Positions 34,490 through 44,300 are shown, counted from the stretch's first letter. The stretch: 64,000 nucleotides of DNA from Pseudomonas sp. Fl4BN1 (GCF_009908285.1 NZ_JAAARM010000018.1:1-64000); one strand, 5' to 3'. Program-made: numbers and translations. The notes: generated by a model not told the origin, from the sequence alone.

Positions 34490-35988
34490 GGCTGACCCTG
34501 ACCCAGCGCCTGTCCCTGGTGTTCGCCCTGCTGTTGCTGGTGTGCTGCTCGACCTCAGCCTGGCTGCAGGTGCGCGCCAGCCGCATGCATGAGCTGGAAG
34601 TGGTGCAGGGCCTGTCCCGGGACCTCGCCGGGCACATCGCCCAGGACACCCAGTTGATGGACGCCAACGGCCTGCTGCCCAATGCCCTGCGGGAGTTGTT
34701 CAGCCAACTGATGCTGGTCAACCCCAGCGTCGAGGTGTACCTGCTCGATGCCCAGGGACGCATCGTCGGCAACGCCGCGCCGGCCGGTCGCCTGCGCCGC
34801 GAACAGGTGGACCTGGCACCGATCCGCCGCCTGCTCGATGACGAGCCGCTGCCGATCCTCGGTGACGACCCGCGCAGCCTCGACGGGCGCAAGGTGTTCA
34901 GCGCCGCGCCGCTGATGGTGGGCGGCAAGCAGGCCGGCTACCTGTACGTGGTGCTGCTCAGCGAAGAACATGACCGCTTCGCCGAACGCGGCGCCACCAG
35001 CGCGGCCTTGAACATCGCCCTGTGGTCCATCGCCCTGGTGGCGCTGCTGTGCCTGATTGCAGGCCTGGCCGCCTTTGCCCTGATCACCCGGCCGCTGCGC
35101 ACCCTCACCGAGCGGGTCAGCCATTTCGATATCGACGGCGCCCCTTCCCAGGATTTGCCAGACACTGCCGTCGCTTCCCGCAGTGGCGATGAAATCGCCG
35201 TGCTCGACGCCACCTTCCGCCAGATGCAGGCCCGGCTCAGCGAACAGTGGCGCTCCCTGACCCGCCAGGACCAGGAACGCCGGGAACTGGTGGCGAATAT
35301 CTCCCACGATCTGCGCACACCGCTGTCGTCCTTGCACGGTTACCTGGAAACCCTGTCGCTCAAGGACGCCAGCCTGAGTGTCGAAGAGCGCCGGCGCTAC
35401 CTGGGCATCGCCCTGGACCAGAGCCGCAAGGTCGGCGGCCTGGCCCAGGCCCTGCTGGAACTGGTGCGCCTGGAACATGGCTTCGTCCAGCCGATCCTCG
35501 AACGCTTCTCCCTGACCGACCTGTTGCAGGACATCTTCGAGAAATTCGAACTGGCCGCCGAAGCGCGACAGGTGCAGCTCAAGGCGCGCTTCGCCCCCGG
35601 CACCTGGGTGGTCTGCGCTGACCTGGGGCTGATCGAACGGGTGCTGACCAACCTGTTCGACAACGCCCTGCGCCATACCCCCGTTAGCGGCGAGATCGAA
35701 ATCAGCCTGCAGGCCGACGGCCCGCAGGTGCAGGTCAGGGTCAGCGACAGCGGCCCGGGCATTGCCGCAGAGCTGCGCGAAGGGCTGTTCCTGCGCCCGT
35801 TCAATATCGGCGGTGCGCGCCGCGATGGCGGCCTGGGGTTGCGTATCGTGCATCGCATCCTGCAATTGCATGGGGTGGACATCCGCCTGGTGGATGAACC
35901 CGGACGCGGCGCGACCTTCCGCTTCGCCCTGCCGGTGGAGGCCAGGACCGCCGAGGAGTGGGCCCGGCAATCGCGGACAACCGAGTAG
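34486..35988 (+). CDS. sensor histidine kinase
   Basis: A 500-residue inner-membrane kinase. A first helix (about 10-28), a periplasmic sensor of ~145 residues, a second helix near 180-203, a HAMP region, the H box ISHDLRTPLSSLHGY, the N box TNLFDNALRHT, and the G boxes DSGPGIA and DGGLGLRI. It is the partner of the overlapping regulator. The neighbouring exported Msr genes suggest it senses periplasmic oxidants such as hypochlorous acid; this is inference. Confidence 0.92.
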   Translation: MRLTLTQRLSLVFALLLLVCCSTSAWLQVRASRMHELEVVQGLSRDLAGHIAQDTQLMDANGLLPNALRELFSQLMLVNPSVEVYLLDAQGRIVGNAAPAGRLRREQVDLAPIRRLLDDEPLPILGDDPRSLDGRKVFSAAPLMVGGKQAGYLYVVLLSEEHDRFAERGATSAALNIALWSIALVALLCLIAGLAAFALITRPLRTLTERVSHFDIDGAPSQDLPDTAVASRSGDEIAVLDATFRQMQARLSEQWRSLTRQDQERRELVANISHDLRTPLSSLHGYLETLSLKDASLSVEERRRYLGIALDQSRKVGGLAQALLELVRLEHGFVQPILERFSLTDLLQDIFEKFELAAEARQVQLKARFAPGTWVVCADLGLIERVLTNLFDNALRHTPVSGEIEISLQADGPQVQVRVSDSGPGIAAELREGLFLRPFNIGGARRDGGLGLRIVHRILQLHGVDIRLVDEPGRGATFRFALPVEARTAEEWARQSRTTE

Positions 35989-36087
35989 CGACGAGGCCCA
36001 ATACACCAAACCGGGGGTAGGCCTCAACTGACGCGGCTACCCGCGTAGAATTACTCCCCTCCGTCCGCCCTCGAACAAGGATGCTCC

Positions 36088-36945
36088 ATGCTTCAGCGCG
36101 CCCTGCTCTGCACCCTCCTGACCTTTATCGCCCTGCCCGCGATCGCCGCACCGGCCACAGTGGAACGCCGTTGCGGCTGGTTCGAGAACCCGACCCCGGC
36201 CAACGCTACCCTCACCGACCGCGACGGCGTCTGGGAAATCGCCAGCCAGGGCGGCTATCAGGCCGAGGGCGACTGGCCCACCTTCAACGACCAGCAATGG
36301 GTGCGCACCAACAATCATTACGGCTACGGCTGTGCCTGTGTCAGCGCCAGCGCTGATCCACGGACTCATCGCCTCGACCAACTGCACAAGGCCAAGGCCC
36401 GCCCGCTGGCCGCCTGTCGCAACGATCCCAGCCTGTACGAACCCTTGAGGAAAGAAGCCGGGATGCCCGTCTTGCCCAAGGGTTCGCCACGCTTTCAGGG
36501 CCGGGGGTTCAGCCTGCAATACCCCAAGGGGTGGAAGCTCAGCCAGACGCAGAACTGCATCACCCTGGACCACCCGAAAAAACGCCCGAACGAAGAGTAC
36601 ACCCTGTACCTGTGCCAGCAGCAGGGCAGCCTGGAGCAGGCCGCCGAAGGGCTGTTTTTCTATCAGGAAAACGGTGTCTGGATGCGCAGCGCCGGAAGGG
36701 ACAAGCCCAGCCCAGTGCTTGAAACGAGTGGCCCCGGCTGGAAAGGCCTGCTGGCCTATCAGACCTGCGGCATCAGCGATGAGGAGACCGGCTTCCACGC
36801 CGCCGGCGGCACCTGCCTGATGGCGCTGATCGACAGCGGCCAGCGCCAGGTGGTGGCCGACAGCGTGGGGTTCTTCCAGGACTTCGCCACCCTGGGGGCA
36901 ATCCTGCAATCGATCCGTTTCGACCCGGCGCCAGCGGCGCAATAG
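36088..36945 (+). CDS. DUF4087-domain exported protein
   Basis: A 285-residue protein with a Sec signal (residues 1-21, ending AIAA). The DUF4087 region follows (CGWFENPTPANATLTDRDG, then NHYGYGCACVSA near 77-88). A separate C-terminal part from ~140 (RFQGRGFSLQYPKGWKL) is longer than DUF4087 proteins usually are. Several Cys could form disulfides. Function unknown, location periplasm or outside. ACAAGGA precedes the ATG. Confidence 0.8.
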   Translation: MLQRALLCTLLTFIALPAIAAPATVERRCGWFENPTPANATLTDRDGVWEIASQGGYQAEGDWPTFNDQQWVRTNNHYGYGCACVSASADPRTHRLDQLHKAKARPLAACRNDPSLYEPLRKEAGMPVLPKGSPRFQGRGFSLQYPKGWKLSQTQNCITLDHPKKRPNEEYTLYLCQQQGSLEQAAEGLFFYQENGVWMRSAGRDKPSPVLETSGPGWKGLLAYQTCGISDEETGFHAAGGTCLMALIDSGQRQVVADSVGFFQDFATLGAILQSIRFDPAPAAQ

Positions 36946-36953
36946 AGCCCGCG

Positions 36954-37751
36954 CTAGGGCACGGCCCGATACAGGGTTTGCAGGTGGGACAAGCGCAAGC
37001 CGCCATGCTCCAGGTTGCGCCGGCTTTGCGAGTTCACCAAGGCGGTGGCCGCCACACTCCGGGCACCGAGGGCAATGGCCTGCTGCAACCGATGGGCGAT
37101 CAGGGCCCGGTGATAGCCCTGGCCCCGCGCGGCCCTGGTGGTAAAGGCGGTGCCCAGGTAGGCCACGCCGTTGTCGGCGATGAACAGCGCCGCACCGGCC
37201 AGCGCAACGCCCTGCTCCCGCAGCAGGTACAGATGCCCACGTCCATCGTTGAGCAAGCCGCCAAAGGCCGCCTGGTTGACTGGCCGGGCGGCTGCAGGGG
37301 TATTGAAGCCTTCGCGGTGCAGCGTGCAGAACGCTTCCAGCGTCGAGGCGGTCACCGGCTCGATATCCAGCACTGAAGGTGGCGCCACAACCTCGTCCAC
37401 AGGGGCGAACAACTGCCCATGGGTCCAGCCCTTGAGGCGCTGCAACGGTAGCCCTTCCAGCTCCAGATTAGGAGCGACCCTGGCTGACTCAGCGGTCAAG
37501 GCGATCGCCGGGGCGTACTCCGCGCAGCGCTGCAACAGATCGACCAGGCGCCGGGCATCCTGCGACCCGTCGCCGTGTACCCGGTTCATCATCGGGCTGG
37601 GATTGCCACCGACGACGAAGGCACCACAACCCGGCTCGCCCTGCAGGCTGGCCCGATAGGGGTTGCCCGGCAGGCTCGCCAGGCCCTGGACCCGGGCCCG
37701 CAGGTATTGGCTTTCGGCGTATTCAAGCGCCAGCGCGCGGCTAGGGTCCAT
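36954..37751 (-). CDS. GNAT-family acetyltransferase
   Basis: A 265-residue protein whose C-terminal half carries the GNAT acetyl-CoA signature: LYLLREQGVALAGAALF, GVAYLGTAFTTRAARGQGYHRAL (the R/Q-x-x-G-x-G/A loop), and VNSQSRRNLEHGG. The N-terminal half may be a degenerate second GNAT fold. ATG 37751 lies 1 base after the stop of the HIT gene, so they are co-transcribed. Substrate unknown. Confidence 0.8.
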   Translation of the reverse strand: MDPSRALALEYAESQYLRARVQGLASLPGNPYRASLQGEPGCGAFVVGGNPSPMMNRVHGDGSQDARRLVDLLQRCAEYAPAIALTAESARVAPNLELEGLPLQRLKGWTHGQLFAPVDEVVAPPSVLDIEPVTASTLEAFCTLHREGFNTPAAARPVNQAAFGGLLNDGRGHLYLLREQGVALAGAALFIADNGVAYLGTAFTTRAARGQGYHRALIAHRLQQAIALGARSVAATALVNSQSRRNLEHGGLRLSHLQTLYRAVP

Positions 37752-37752
37752 C

Positions 37753-38229
37753 TCAGCGATTACCCACCGGAATTTCACTGACCCAGGGCACCCGCACCTG
37801 CTCGGCAATGCGAGCGGCCTGCAGTTGCAAAGCTTCGGGTTTCGCCCGGCGGCCGAACAGGCCGGTGAAATGCAGCAGCAGGCGCCCGGCAAACCCCAGG
37901 GCATCGCCACGCCGCCGGGGGATCAGGTGCAGGTGTGCATGGGGAATGTGCTGGTTGGTGGCGCGGCCGTCATTGACCAGCAGATGGGTGCCTTCGACGC
38001 CGTAGCCGGCACGTCGTTGCGCCGCCAGCAGGCCATCGAAGACCTGATACAGGTGCTGGCGGACAAAGCCGGGCAATTGCTCGAGCTTCTCGACATGCTG
38101 CTGCGGAATCAGCAGCACATGACCTTCACCCAGCGGATGCACGTCCATGAAGGCCATGCAGTGTTCGTCGCGGTAAACCACGGCCGCTGGCAGGGTCCCA
38201 GCGGCAATCTGGCAGAAAATGCAGTTCAT
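37753..38229 (-). CDS. HIT-family hydrolase
   Basis: A 158-residue histidine-triad protein with the catalytic motif HIPHAHLHLI near residues 93-102 and the usual N-terminal CIFCQIAAG with two Cys. HIT proteins hydrolyse nucleotide phosphoramidates and dinucleoside polyphosphates. GAGG lies 8 bases before ATG 38229; the frame continues 7 codons upstream without a better start. It is upstream of the GNAT gene. Confidence 0.9.
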   Translation of the reverse strand: MNCIFCQIAAGTLPAAVVYRDEHCMAFMDVHPLGEGHVLLIPQQHVEKLEQLPGFVRQHLYQVFDGLLAAQRRAGYGVEGTHLLVNDGRATNQHIPHAHLHLIPRRRGDALGFAGRLLLHFTGLFGRRAKPEALQLQAARIAEQVRVPWVSEIPVGNR

Positions 38230-38325
38230 CCATGAATCCTCAAGTGACAAGGTGCGTCCCTACGGGCGACGTCAATGTAACTCACCTTATCTCTTGAAAG
38301 CGCGCTCCTTGAGCAAGCCTGCGGA

Positions 38326-39933
38326 TCAGTCCAGGGCCAGATAGGCGCCCGCATCGGCCTCGATCATCACTGGCAGGCGGCTGTCCGCCAAGCTCAGCAG
38401 CAGCTCGCGCAACTGCGCCGGGGAGTCGGCACGGTGATGCGCGACATGGCAACTCTGGGCCAGGGCCTGGAAGTTCGGCGTGAGGATGTCCACCCCCAGC
38501 GGTTCGATGTCACGGGCCAGCATGTAGTCGCGGATCTCGCCGTAGCATTGGTTGTTCCACACCAGCAGGATCACCGCGATCTGCGCTTCACGGGCAGCGA
38601 TCAACTCACCGCTGGTGAACTGCAGGCCACCGTCGCCCACCAACGCCACCACCGGACGCTCGGGCTGCGCCAGCTTGGCGCCCATGGCAGCCGGCAAACC
38701 GTAACCGAGGGTGCCGTAGCCGCTGCCGGCATTGAACCAGCTGGCTGGGGCCGGAGCCTGGTAGCCACAAGCGCCCTGGTACACCGGCTGGGTCGAGTCG
38801 CCCACCAGAATCGGCGTGTCGAGGGTGTCCCGCAGCAGGTCGAGCAAGCCCTGCAACCCTTGCTGCTTGGCGCTCCAGCCGCTGCGCTCGGCCTGGTTCA
38901 CCCGCTGCACGCTGTCCACCGCCCAACGCCCGCGTGAACTCGCTGGCACCACCTTGCCCAGCAGCGCCTGCAAGCCTTCCTGGGCATCCCCCACCAGGCC
39001 GACATGCGCTCGCTGGATGCCCATGACCTGCATCGGGTCGATGTCCAGGCGGATCAACGAGCCCTTGAAGCGCAACGGCCCCAGGCCGAAGAAGTCGTAG
39101 TCGGTCTCCCCCAGCTCGGTGCCCACGGCGAGCACCACGTCCGCCTCGTCGATCAGCGCCCGGCCGTGGGCCGAGGACTGCACGCCGTCCAGCAGCAGCG
39201 GGTGGCCGCAAGGCAACAGACCCCGGGCGTTGGTGGTCAGGGCCACCGGCGCCTGCAGGCGCTCGGCCAGTTGCCGCAGTACCTCGGCGCAACCCCGAGC
39301 ACCGCCACCGGCGAGAATCAGTGGGCGGTGGGCACTGTTGAGCAAAGTCACCGCGGCATCGATCGAAGCCGGCGCCGGCGCCGGCGCGCCAGGCAGGCTG
39401 CGAGGCATCAGGTTGAGGTTGTCGGCGGGCATTTCCAGCACGTCCAGGGGAATCTCGATGTGCACCGGCCGTGGCCGCGCACACTTGAACACGGCAAAGG
39501 CCCGGGCCAGGAGTTCCGGCAGTTCGGCGGGGGCCTGCAAGGTATGACTGAAGGCACAGACCCCGGCCACCATCGCCCGCTGGTCCGGCAGTTCGTGCAG
39601 GTGGCCGTGGCCCAGGCGCAGGTGCTCGCGGCGGTTGACCGTGGAGATCACCAGCATCGGCACCGAATCGGCATAGGCCTGGCCCATCGCGGTAAGGATG
39701 TTGGTCATGCCGGGACCGGTGATGATGAAGCACACCCCGGGCTTGCCGCTGGCCCGGGCATAACCGTCGGCCATGAACCCGGCGCCCTGCTCATGCCGTG
39801 GGCTGACGTGGCGCAAACGGCTGCCATGCAGGCCGCGATACAGCTCGACGGTATGCACGCCGGGAATCCCGAACACCGTGTCCACGCCATAACCTTCCAG
39901 CAAACGAACCAGCGACTGCGCACAGGTGGTCAT
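38326..39933 (-). CDS. aruI: thiamine-diphosphate 2-oxo acid decarboxylase, AruI type
   Basis: A 535-residue ThDP enzyme of the acetolactate synthase/benzoylformate decarboxylase superfamily. It has the catalytic Glu in RHEQGAGFMADGYAR and the ThDP motif GDGGLQFTSGEL...NN. By overall resemblance it is 5-guanidino-2-oxopentanoate decarboxylase, which makes 4-guanidinobutanal in the arginine transaminase pathway. The AruH-like transaminase 4.4 kb away supports this. GAGGAG precedes the ATG. It follows the LysR gene on the same strand. Confidence 0.82.
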   Translation of the reverse strand: MTTCAQSLVRLLEGYGVDTVFGIPGVHTVELYRGLHGSRLRHVSPRHEQGAGFMADGYARASGKPGVCFIITGPGMTNILTAMGQAYADSVPMLVISTVNRREHLRLGHGHLHELPDQRAMVAGVCAFSHTLQAPAELPELLARAFAVFKCARPRPVHIEIPLDVLEMPADNLNLMPRSLPGAPAPAPASIDAAVTLLNSAHRPLILAGGGARGCAEVLRQLAERLQAPVALTTNARGLLPCGHPLLLDGVQSSAHGRALIDEADVVLAVGTELGETDYDFFGLGPLRFKGSLIRLDIDPMQVMGIQRAHVGLVGDAQEGLQALLGKVVPASSRGRWAVDSVQRVNQAERSGWSAKQQGLQGLLDLLRDTLDTPILVGDSTQPVYQGACGYQAPAPASWFNAGSGYGTLGYGLPAAMGAKLAQPERPVVALVGDGGLQFTSGELIAAREAQIAVILLVWNNQCYGEIRDYMLARDIEPLGVDILTPNFQALAQSCHVAHHRADSPAQLRELLLSLADSRLPVMIEADAGAYLALD

Positions 39934-40057
39934 CGACTACTCCTCTTGTTCTTATACGTGCCGGCGACACCCTGCGCCCGGCTGATGTCGAGGGACATTA
40001 GTCGCTGCACCCAAGGGGCAACAATCGAAAAAAATAGCTGCGATTGCTCAATAAAAT

Positions 40058-40978
40058 TCACGCTTTGCCGTTACGCCGCGGCTCCGGGTGCAGCCGGGTG
40101 ATGCCTTGCAGCTGGGACTTCACCCATTCGCTGAAGGCCAGCACCACCGGACGCTCGGCCTTAAGCAGATCCGCCACCAGGTAATAGCCGCGATTGGACT
40201 CGATCTCGGTGCCGAAGGGCTGCACCAGCAGCCCACGGGCCAGGGCCTCGCCGCTGATCAGGTTGTCGCCCATGGCAATGCCCTGGCCGGCAATGCAGGC
40301 TGACTGCACGAAGTGTGCATCGGCGAAAATGATGCCCCGGCGCACATCGACATTCGGTGCCCCGGCAGCCGCCAGCCAGACCCGCCAGTCGGAGTAGTCG
40401 ATCATGTGCAGGAGCAAGGCATGGTCCAGCCCGTCGAGGGTCTTCAGGCCGCCCATGGCGTTCACCAGGCTCGGGCTGCACACCGGGAAATAACGCAGGG
40501 AAACGATCTTCTGCACATGCTGGTTGGGCCAGTCGCCCATGCCGTAGGCGACGAACAGATCGACGCTGCTGTCGCTGGTGTCCCCCGGGGTGCGCGGTGA
40601 CACCAGCTGCAATTCGACCTGGGGATACAACGCCTGGAATTCGGCGATATGGGTGCACAGCCAATAGGTGGCGAACCCCGGCGGGCTGCTGATGCACAAC
40701 CGGCCGCTGACCTGCTGGCCATCGGAGCGCTGGCCGGCCTCGAGGATATTGGCCAGCAGCAGGTGAATGTCCCGCGCGTAGCGTTCGCCCTGGTAGGTGA
40801 TGCGAATGCTGCGGCCCATGCGCTCGGTGAGGGCAAAGCCCAGGGTTTGCTCCAGGCTCTTGATCTGGTGGCTGATGGCGCTGGGAGTCAGGTTCAGCTC
40901 ATTGGCGGCTTCGGCGACACTGCCCAGGCGAGCCACCGCGTCCAGCGCGCGCAGCGCGGTCATGGAGGGATAACGCAT
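40058..40978 (-). CDS. LysR-family transcriptional regulator
   Basis: A 306-residue regulator with an N-terminal winged helix (MTALRALDAVARLGSVAEAANELNLTPSAISHQIKSLE) and a GcvA-like effector domain. ATG 40978 is chosen since GAGG lies 10 bases upstream, while ATG 40987 is too close to it. It is divergent from the ABC importer operon and upstream of aruI, so it probably controls both sides. The likely effector is arginine or a related guanidino compound (inference). Confidence 0.9.
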   Translation of the reverse strand: MRYPSMTALRALDAVARLGSVAEAANELNLTPSAISHQIKSLEQTLGFALTERMGRSIRITYQGERYARDIHLLLANILEAGQRSDGQQVSGRLCISSPPGFATYWLCTHIAEFQALYPQVELQLVSPRTPGDTSDSSVDLFVAYGMGDWPNQHVQKIVSLRYFPVCSPSLVNAMGGLKTLDGLDHALLLHMIDYSDWRVWLAAAGAPNVDVRRGIIFADAHFVQSACIAGQGIAMGDNLISGEALARGLLVQPFGTEIESNRGYYLVADLLKAERPVVLAFSEWVKSQLQGITRLHPEPRRNGKA

Positions 40979-41203
40979 ACCGATCATGCCTCGACTACAG
41001 AAAAACGAGTGCCAGCACGATAGCCGCAATCGCCGTCCGGCAATAGCCTTGTTCGTCGCAGGAAAAATAACCGACTACTGAAAAAAATTACCGGGTCCAG
41101 CTAAAAATGCTCGATTGACCCCATGCCGGCAATGGCTAATTCTCAAGCCCTACCCTGTGCCGGGTCTTGCCCGGCCATCGCACAATAACAAGAGGGTCGA
41201 CCC

Positions 41204-41998
41204 TTGCAATCGCAGCCCAACTCCGTCAATCCCGTGGTGGCGATCGATGATCTGCACAAGAGCTACGCCGATCACCACGTGCTCAAGGGCATTGCCCTGC
41301 GCGCCAATGAAGGTGAAGTGGTGTCGCTGATCGGCTCCAGTGGCTCGGGCAAAAGCACCTTGCTGCGCTGCATCAACCTGCTGGAAATTCCCTGCAGCGG
41401 CAGCTTGCGCATCAATGGCGAAGAAGTCCGCATCAAGACCGATCGCGCCGGCAACCCGCAGGTCGCCGACCCGGCCCAGGTAGCACGCCTGCGCACCCAA
41501 CTGAGCATGGTGTTCCAGAGCTTCAACCTGTGGCCCCATCGCACCGTGCTGGAAAACGTCATCGAAGCGCCGGTGTATGTCCTTGGTGAAGACCGCAAGG
41601 ACGCCATCGCGCATGCCGAGCACTTGCTGGAAAAGGTTGGCCTGGCCAACAAGCGCGACACCTTTCCGTCCTTTCTCTCCGGCGGCCAGCAGCAGCGAGT
41701 GGCCATCGCCCGGGCCTTGGCCATGCGCCCTCGGGTGCTGTTGATGGACGAGCCGACTTCGGCCCTGGACCCGGAACTGGTGGGCGAAGTGCTCAAGGTC
41801 ATCCAGGGGATTGCCGAAGAAGGTCGTACCATGATCCTGGTGACCCACGAAATGGCCTTCGCCCGCGACGTGTCGAGCAAGGTGATGTTCCTTCACCAGG
41901 GGCTGGTGGAAGAAGAAGGGCCACCCCAGCAAGTGTTCCTCAACCCGGTCAGCGAGCGCTGCCGGCAATTCGTCATGGCCCAGGAAAACCGCGCCTGA
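41204..41998 (+). CDS. polar amino-acid ABC transporter, ATP-binding subunit
   Basis: A 264-residue ATPase of the HisP/ArtP/GlnQ type. Walker A GSSGSGKST, signature LSGGQQQRV, Walker B VLLMDEPTSALD and the H-loop VTHEM are all intact. Translation appears to start at TTG 41204, with AGAGGG 7 bases upstream; no earlier ATG fits. It is first of the importer operon. It energises uptake through the two permeases at 42.9 and 43.6 kb. Confidence 0.92.
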   Translation: MQSQPNSVNPVVAIDDLHKSYADHHVLKGIALRANEGEVVSLIGSSGSGKSTLLRCINLLEIPCSGSLRINGEEVRIKTDRAGNPQVADPAQVARLRTQLSMVFQSFNLWPHRTVLENVIEAPVYVLGEDRKDAIAHAEHLLEKVGLANKRDTFPSFLSGGQQQRVAIARALAMRPRVLLMDEPTSALDPELVGEVLKVIQGIAEEGRTMILVTHEMAFARDVSSKVMFLHQGLVEEEGPPQQVFLNPVSERCRQFVMAQENRA

Positions 41999-42047
41999 CG
42001 TCCCGCTTCAATCCTTGAAAACAACAACTTCGATAAAGGGTAAAGCC

Positions 42048-42821
42048 ATGAAAAACCTGCTCAAGGTGCTCGCCACCGGTTGCCTGTTCAGTGCCCTGGC
42101 CAGCCACGCCGTGGCCGCCGACAAGATCGTCTTCGGCATCGCCCTGGAACCCTACCCACCGTTCTCGATGAAAAGCGGCAACGGCGACTGGAGCGGCTTC
42201 GAGCCGGAACTGATCAAAGCCCTGTGCGAGCGGATGCAGGCCCAGTGCCCACTCAAGGAAGTGGCCTGGGACGGGCTGATTCCGGCCCTGCAATCGAGCC
42301 AGATCGACGCCATCCTCAACTCGCTGAGCATCACCGATGAGCGGCAGAAGGTCATCGATTTCTCCGCGCCCTACTACCAGACCCCAGCCATGTGGGTCGC
42401 CGACCAGAGCCTGGAGTTGGTGACCAGCCCCGAAGGCCTCAAGGGCAAACTGATCGGCGTGCAGGGCTCGACCTCCAACGCCACCTTCGCCAAGGCCTAC
42501 TACGGCAAGACCTCGACCCTGCGCTACTACACCACCCAGGACGACATGATCGCCGACCTGCAGAGTGGGCGCATCGATGTGATGCTGGCCGACGCCCTGA
42601 CCATCGAGCCGATCCTCAAGACCGCAGCCGGTGCCGGCCTCGCGGACAAGGGCCTGGCGCCCAAGGATCCGTTGTTCGGTTCCGGCATCGGCGTTGGCCT
42701 GCGCAAGGGCGACACTGCCCTGCAACAGCGGATCAACACCGCCCTGGCATCGCTCAAGGCCGATGGCAGCTACGACAAGATCCGCAGCCGCTACTTCAGC
42801 GTCGACATTTCTGCCAACTAA
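42048..42821 (+). CDS. ABC transporter periplasmic amino-acid binding protein
   Basis: A 257-residue protein with a Sec signal (1-24, ending AVAA) and the PBP type II fold of the lysine/arginine/ornithine binding family (IALEPYPPFSMKSGNGDWSGFEPEL; SITDERQKVIDFSAPYY). The Asp usually binding the alpha-amino group is in the LADALT segment. The neighbouring arginine-pathway genes suggest a guanidino amino acid as ligand, but the sequence alone does not settle it. Confidence 0.9.
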   Translation: MKNLLKVLATGCLFSALASHAVAADKIVFGIALEPYPPFSMKSGNGDWSGFEPELIKALCERMQAQCPLKEVAWDGLIPALQSSQIDAILNSLSITDERQKVIDFSAPYYQTPAMWVADQSLELVTSPEGLKGKLIGVQGSTSNATFAKAYYGKTSTLRYYTTQDDMIADLQSGRIDVMLADALTIEPILKTAAGAGLADKGLAPKDPLFGSGIGVGLRKGDTALQQRINTALASLKADGSYDKIRSRYFSVDISAN

Positions 42822-42872
42822 GCCGTCCGGTGGGCCCGTTTCGACGGGCCACCGGCGTTGACTGGATACGTC

Positions 42873-43586
42873 ATGATTTCTCTGTCCGACCTTTCCCAAC
42901 TGTTCGTCGCCGACGGCTGGCTCGGTGCCCTGGCCCAGGGTGCGCTGGTGTCCCTGCAGATTTCTGCCGGGGCCTTCGTCCTCGGCCTGGGCATCGGCTT
43001 GCTGGTGGCAATGATCAAGCTCAAGGGGCCGCGCTGGCTGGTGAAGCTGGCCAACATCTACACCACCCTGTACCGGGCCATGCCTGAGCTGCTGCTGATC
43101 CTGCTGCTGTACTACGCCGGCACCGACCTGCTGAACATGGCCATGGCGGCCATGGATCGGCCAAGCGTCACGGTCAACGGTTTCATCGCTGCCGTGCTGG
43201 TGCTGGGCATTGTCCAGGGCGCCTATTCGGCGGAGATCATCCGCGGTGCGATCCAGGCCATTCCTCATGGCCAGATCGAAGCGGCCCGGGCCTACGGCAT
43301 CGAACGCTGGCTGCTGGTGCGGCGCATCCTGCTGCCGAGCATGCTGCCCTATGCCATGGCCGGGTTGTCGAACCTGTGGCTGGTGCTGGTCAAGGACAGC
43401 GCATTGATCAGCATCGTCGGCTACAGCGAACTGCTCTCGGTGGGCAAGCAAGCTGCCGGTTCCACCAAGCATTACCTGGTGTTCTACCTGGCGGTCGCAG
43501 CCTTCTACTTCGTCATCACCCTGGTGTCCGGCAGCGTGTTCCGCGTGCTCGAGCGACGCACCAATCGCTGGCTGCCCCAGCACTAG
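42873..43586 (+). CDS. ABC transporter permease (HisM/HisQ type)
   Basis: A 237-residue membrane protein with about five helices and the permease EAA motif (IEAARAYGIERWLLVRRILLP). ATG 42873 is chosen; the TTG 15 bases earlier is possible. It pairs with the next permease as the two membrane subunits of an amino-acid importer. Confidence 0.9.
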   Translation: MISLSDLSQLFVADGWLGALAQGALVSLQISAGAFVLGLGIGLLVAMIKLKGPRWLVKLANIYTTLYRAMPELLLILLLYYAGTDLLNMAMAAMDRPSVTVNGFIAAVLVLGIVQGAYSAEIIRGAIQAIPHGQIEAARAYGIERWLLVRRILLPSMLPYAMAGLSNLWLVLVKDSALISIVGYSELLSVGKQAAGSTKHYLVFYLAVAAFYFVITLVSGSVFRVLERRTNRWLPQH

Positions 43587-43595
43587 GAGGCTCGG

Positions 43596-44300
43596 ATGGA
43601 TTTTTCCTGGATCAACAGTTTCTCCAACGAACTGCTTCGCGGCCTGGGCATCACCCTGAAGTTGCTGGCCCTGAGCGGTGCCTGCGGGTTTGCCCTGGCG
43701 GTGGTGGTGGGCTTGGGACGGGTGTCGCGTAATCCGCTGATCCGTGCGCCCATGCAGTTCTACATCAGCGTCTTTCGCGGCACGCCGCTGCTGGTGCAGA
43801 TCTACATCCTCTATTACGGGGTCGGCAGCCTGTTCGCCGCCTACCCGCCGATTCGCGGCAGCTTTCTCTGGCCCTACCTGCGCGAAGGCTTCTGGTATGT
43901 GGCATTGGCCCTGACCCTGAGCGTGGGTGCCTATGTCGGTGAAGTGTTGCGCGGCGGTTTGCGCGCCGTGCCCAAGGGCGAACTGGAAGCCGCCCGCGCC
44001 TATGGCATGGGCTATTGGCTGACCCTGCGCCGGGTCTGGTTGCCCCGGGCCCTGGAGCTGGTGCGTCCGACCCTGGTCGGCGAATGCGTGCTGCTGCTCA
44101 AGGCCACTGCGTTGGCCTCAACCGTCGCAGTCACTGACCTGCTGGGAGCTGCCAACCTGGTACGGGCCCAGACCCTGAAAGTCTACGAGCCGCTGCTGGC
44201 GGTAGCGGTCATCTACATCATCCTGGCCTTTGTCATCGAACACCTGTGTGCACGTCTGGGCCAACCCTCACAAAGCCGAGCTCCCCAGCGTCAGGCCTGA
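43596..44300 (+). CDS. ABC transporter permease (HisQ/HisM type), second subunit
   Basis: A 234-residue permease with the EAA motif (LEAARAYGMGYWLTLRRVWLP). It begins 9 bases after the first permease with AGGAGG upstream, so it is in the same operon, and pairs with it. The C-terminus ends with a polar tail. The substrate is as for the operon, inferred to be arginine or a relative. Confidence 0.9.
   Translation: MDFSWINSFSNELLRGLGITLKLLALSGACGFALAVVVGLGRVSRNPLIRAPMQFYISVFRGTPLLVQIYILYYGVGSLFAAYPPIRGSFLWPYLREGFWYVALALTLSVGAYVGEVLRGGLRAVPKGELEAARAYGMGYWLTLRRVWLPRALELVRPTLVGECVLLLKATALASTVAVTDLLGAANLVRAQTLKVYEPLLAVAVIYIILAFVIEHLCARLGQPSQSRAPQRQA

Noticed and set aside
34555..36027. 490-codon open frame antisense to the histidine kinase
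   Set aside because: Lies almost exactly over the kinase gene, whose motifs are intact.
41973..43583. 536-codon open frame antisense to the ABC binding protein and permease
   Set aside because: Spans two real genes and their gap, with Gly/Gln/Val-rich composition typical of antisense frames.
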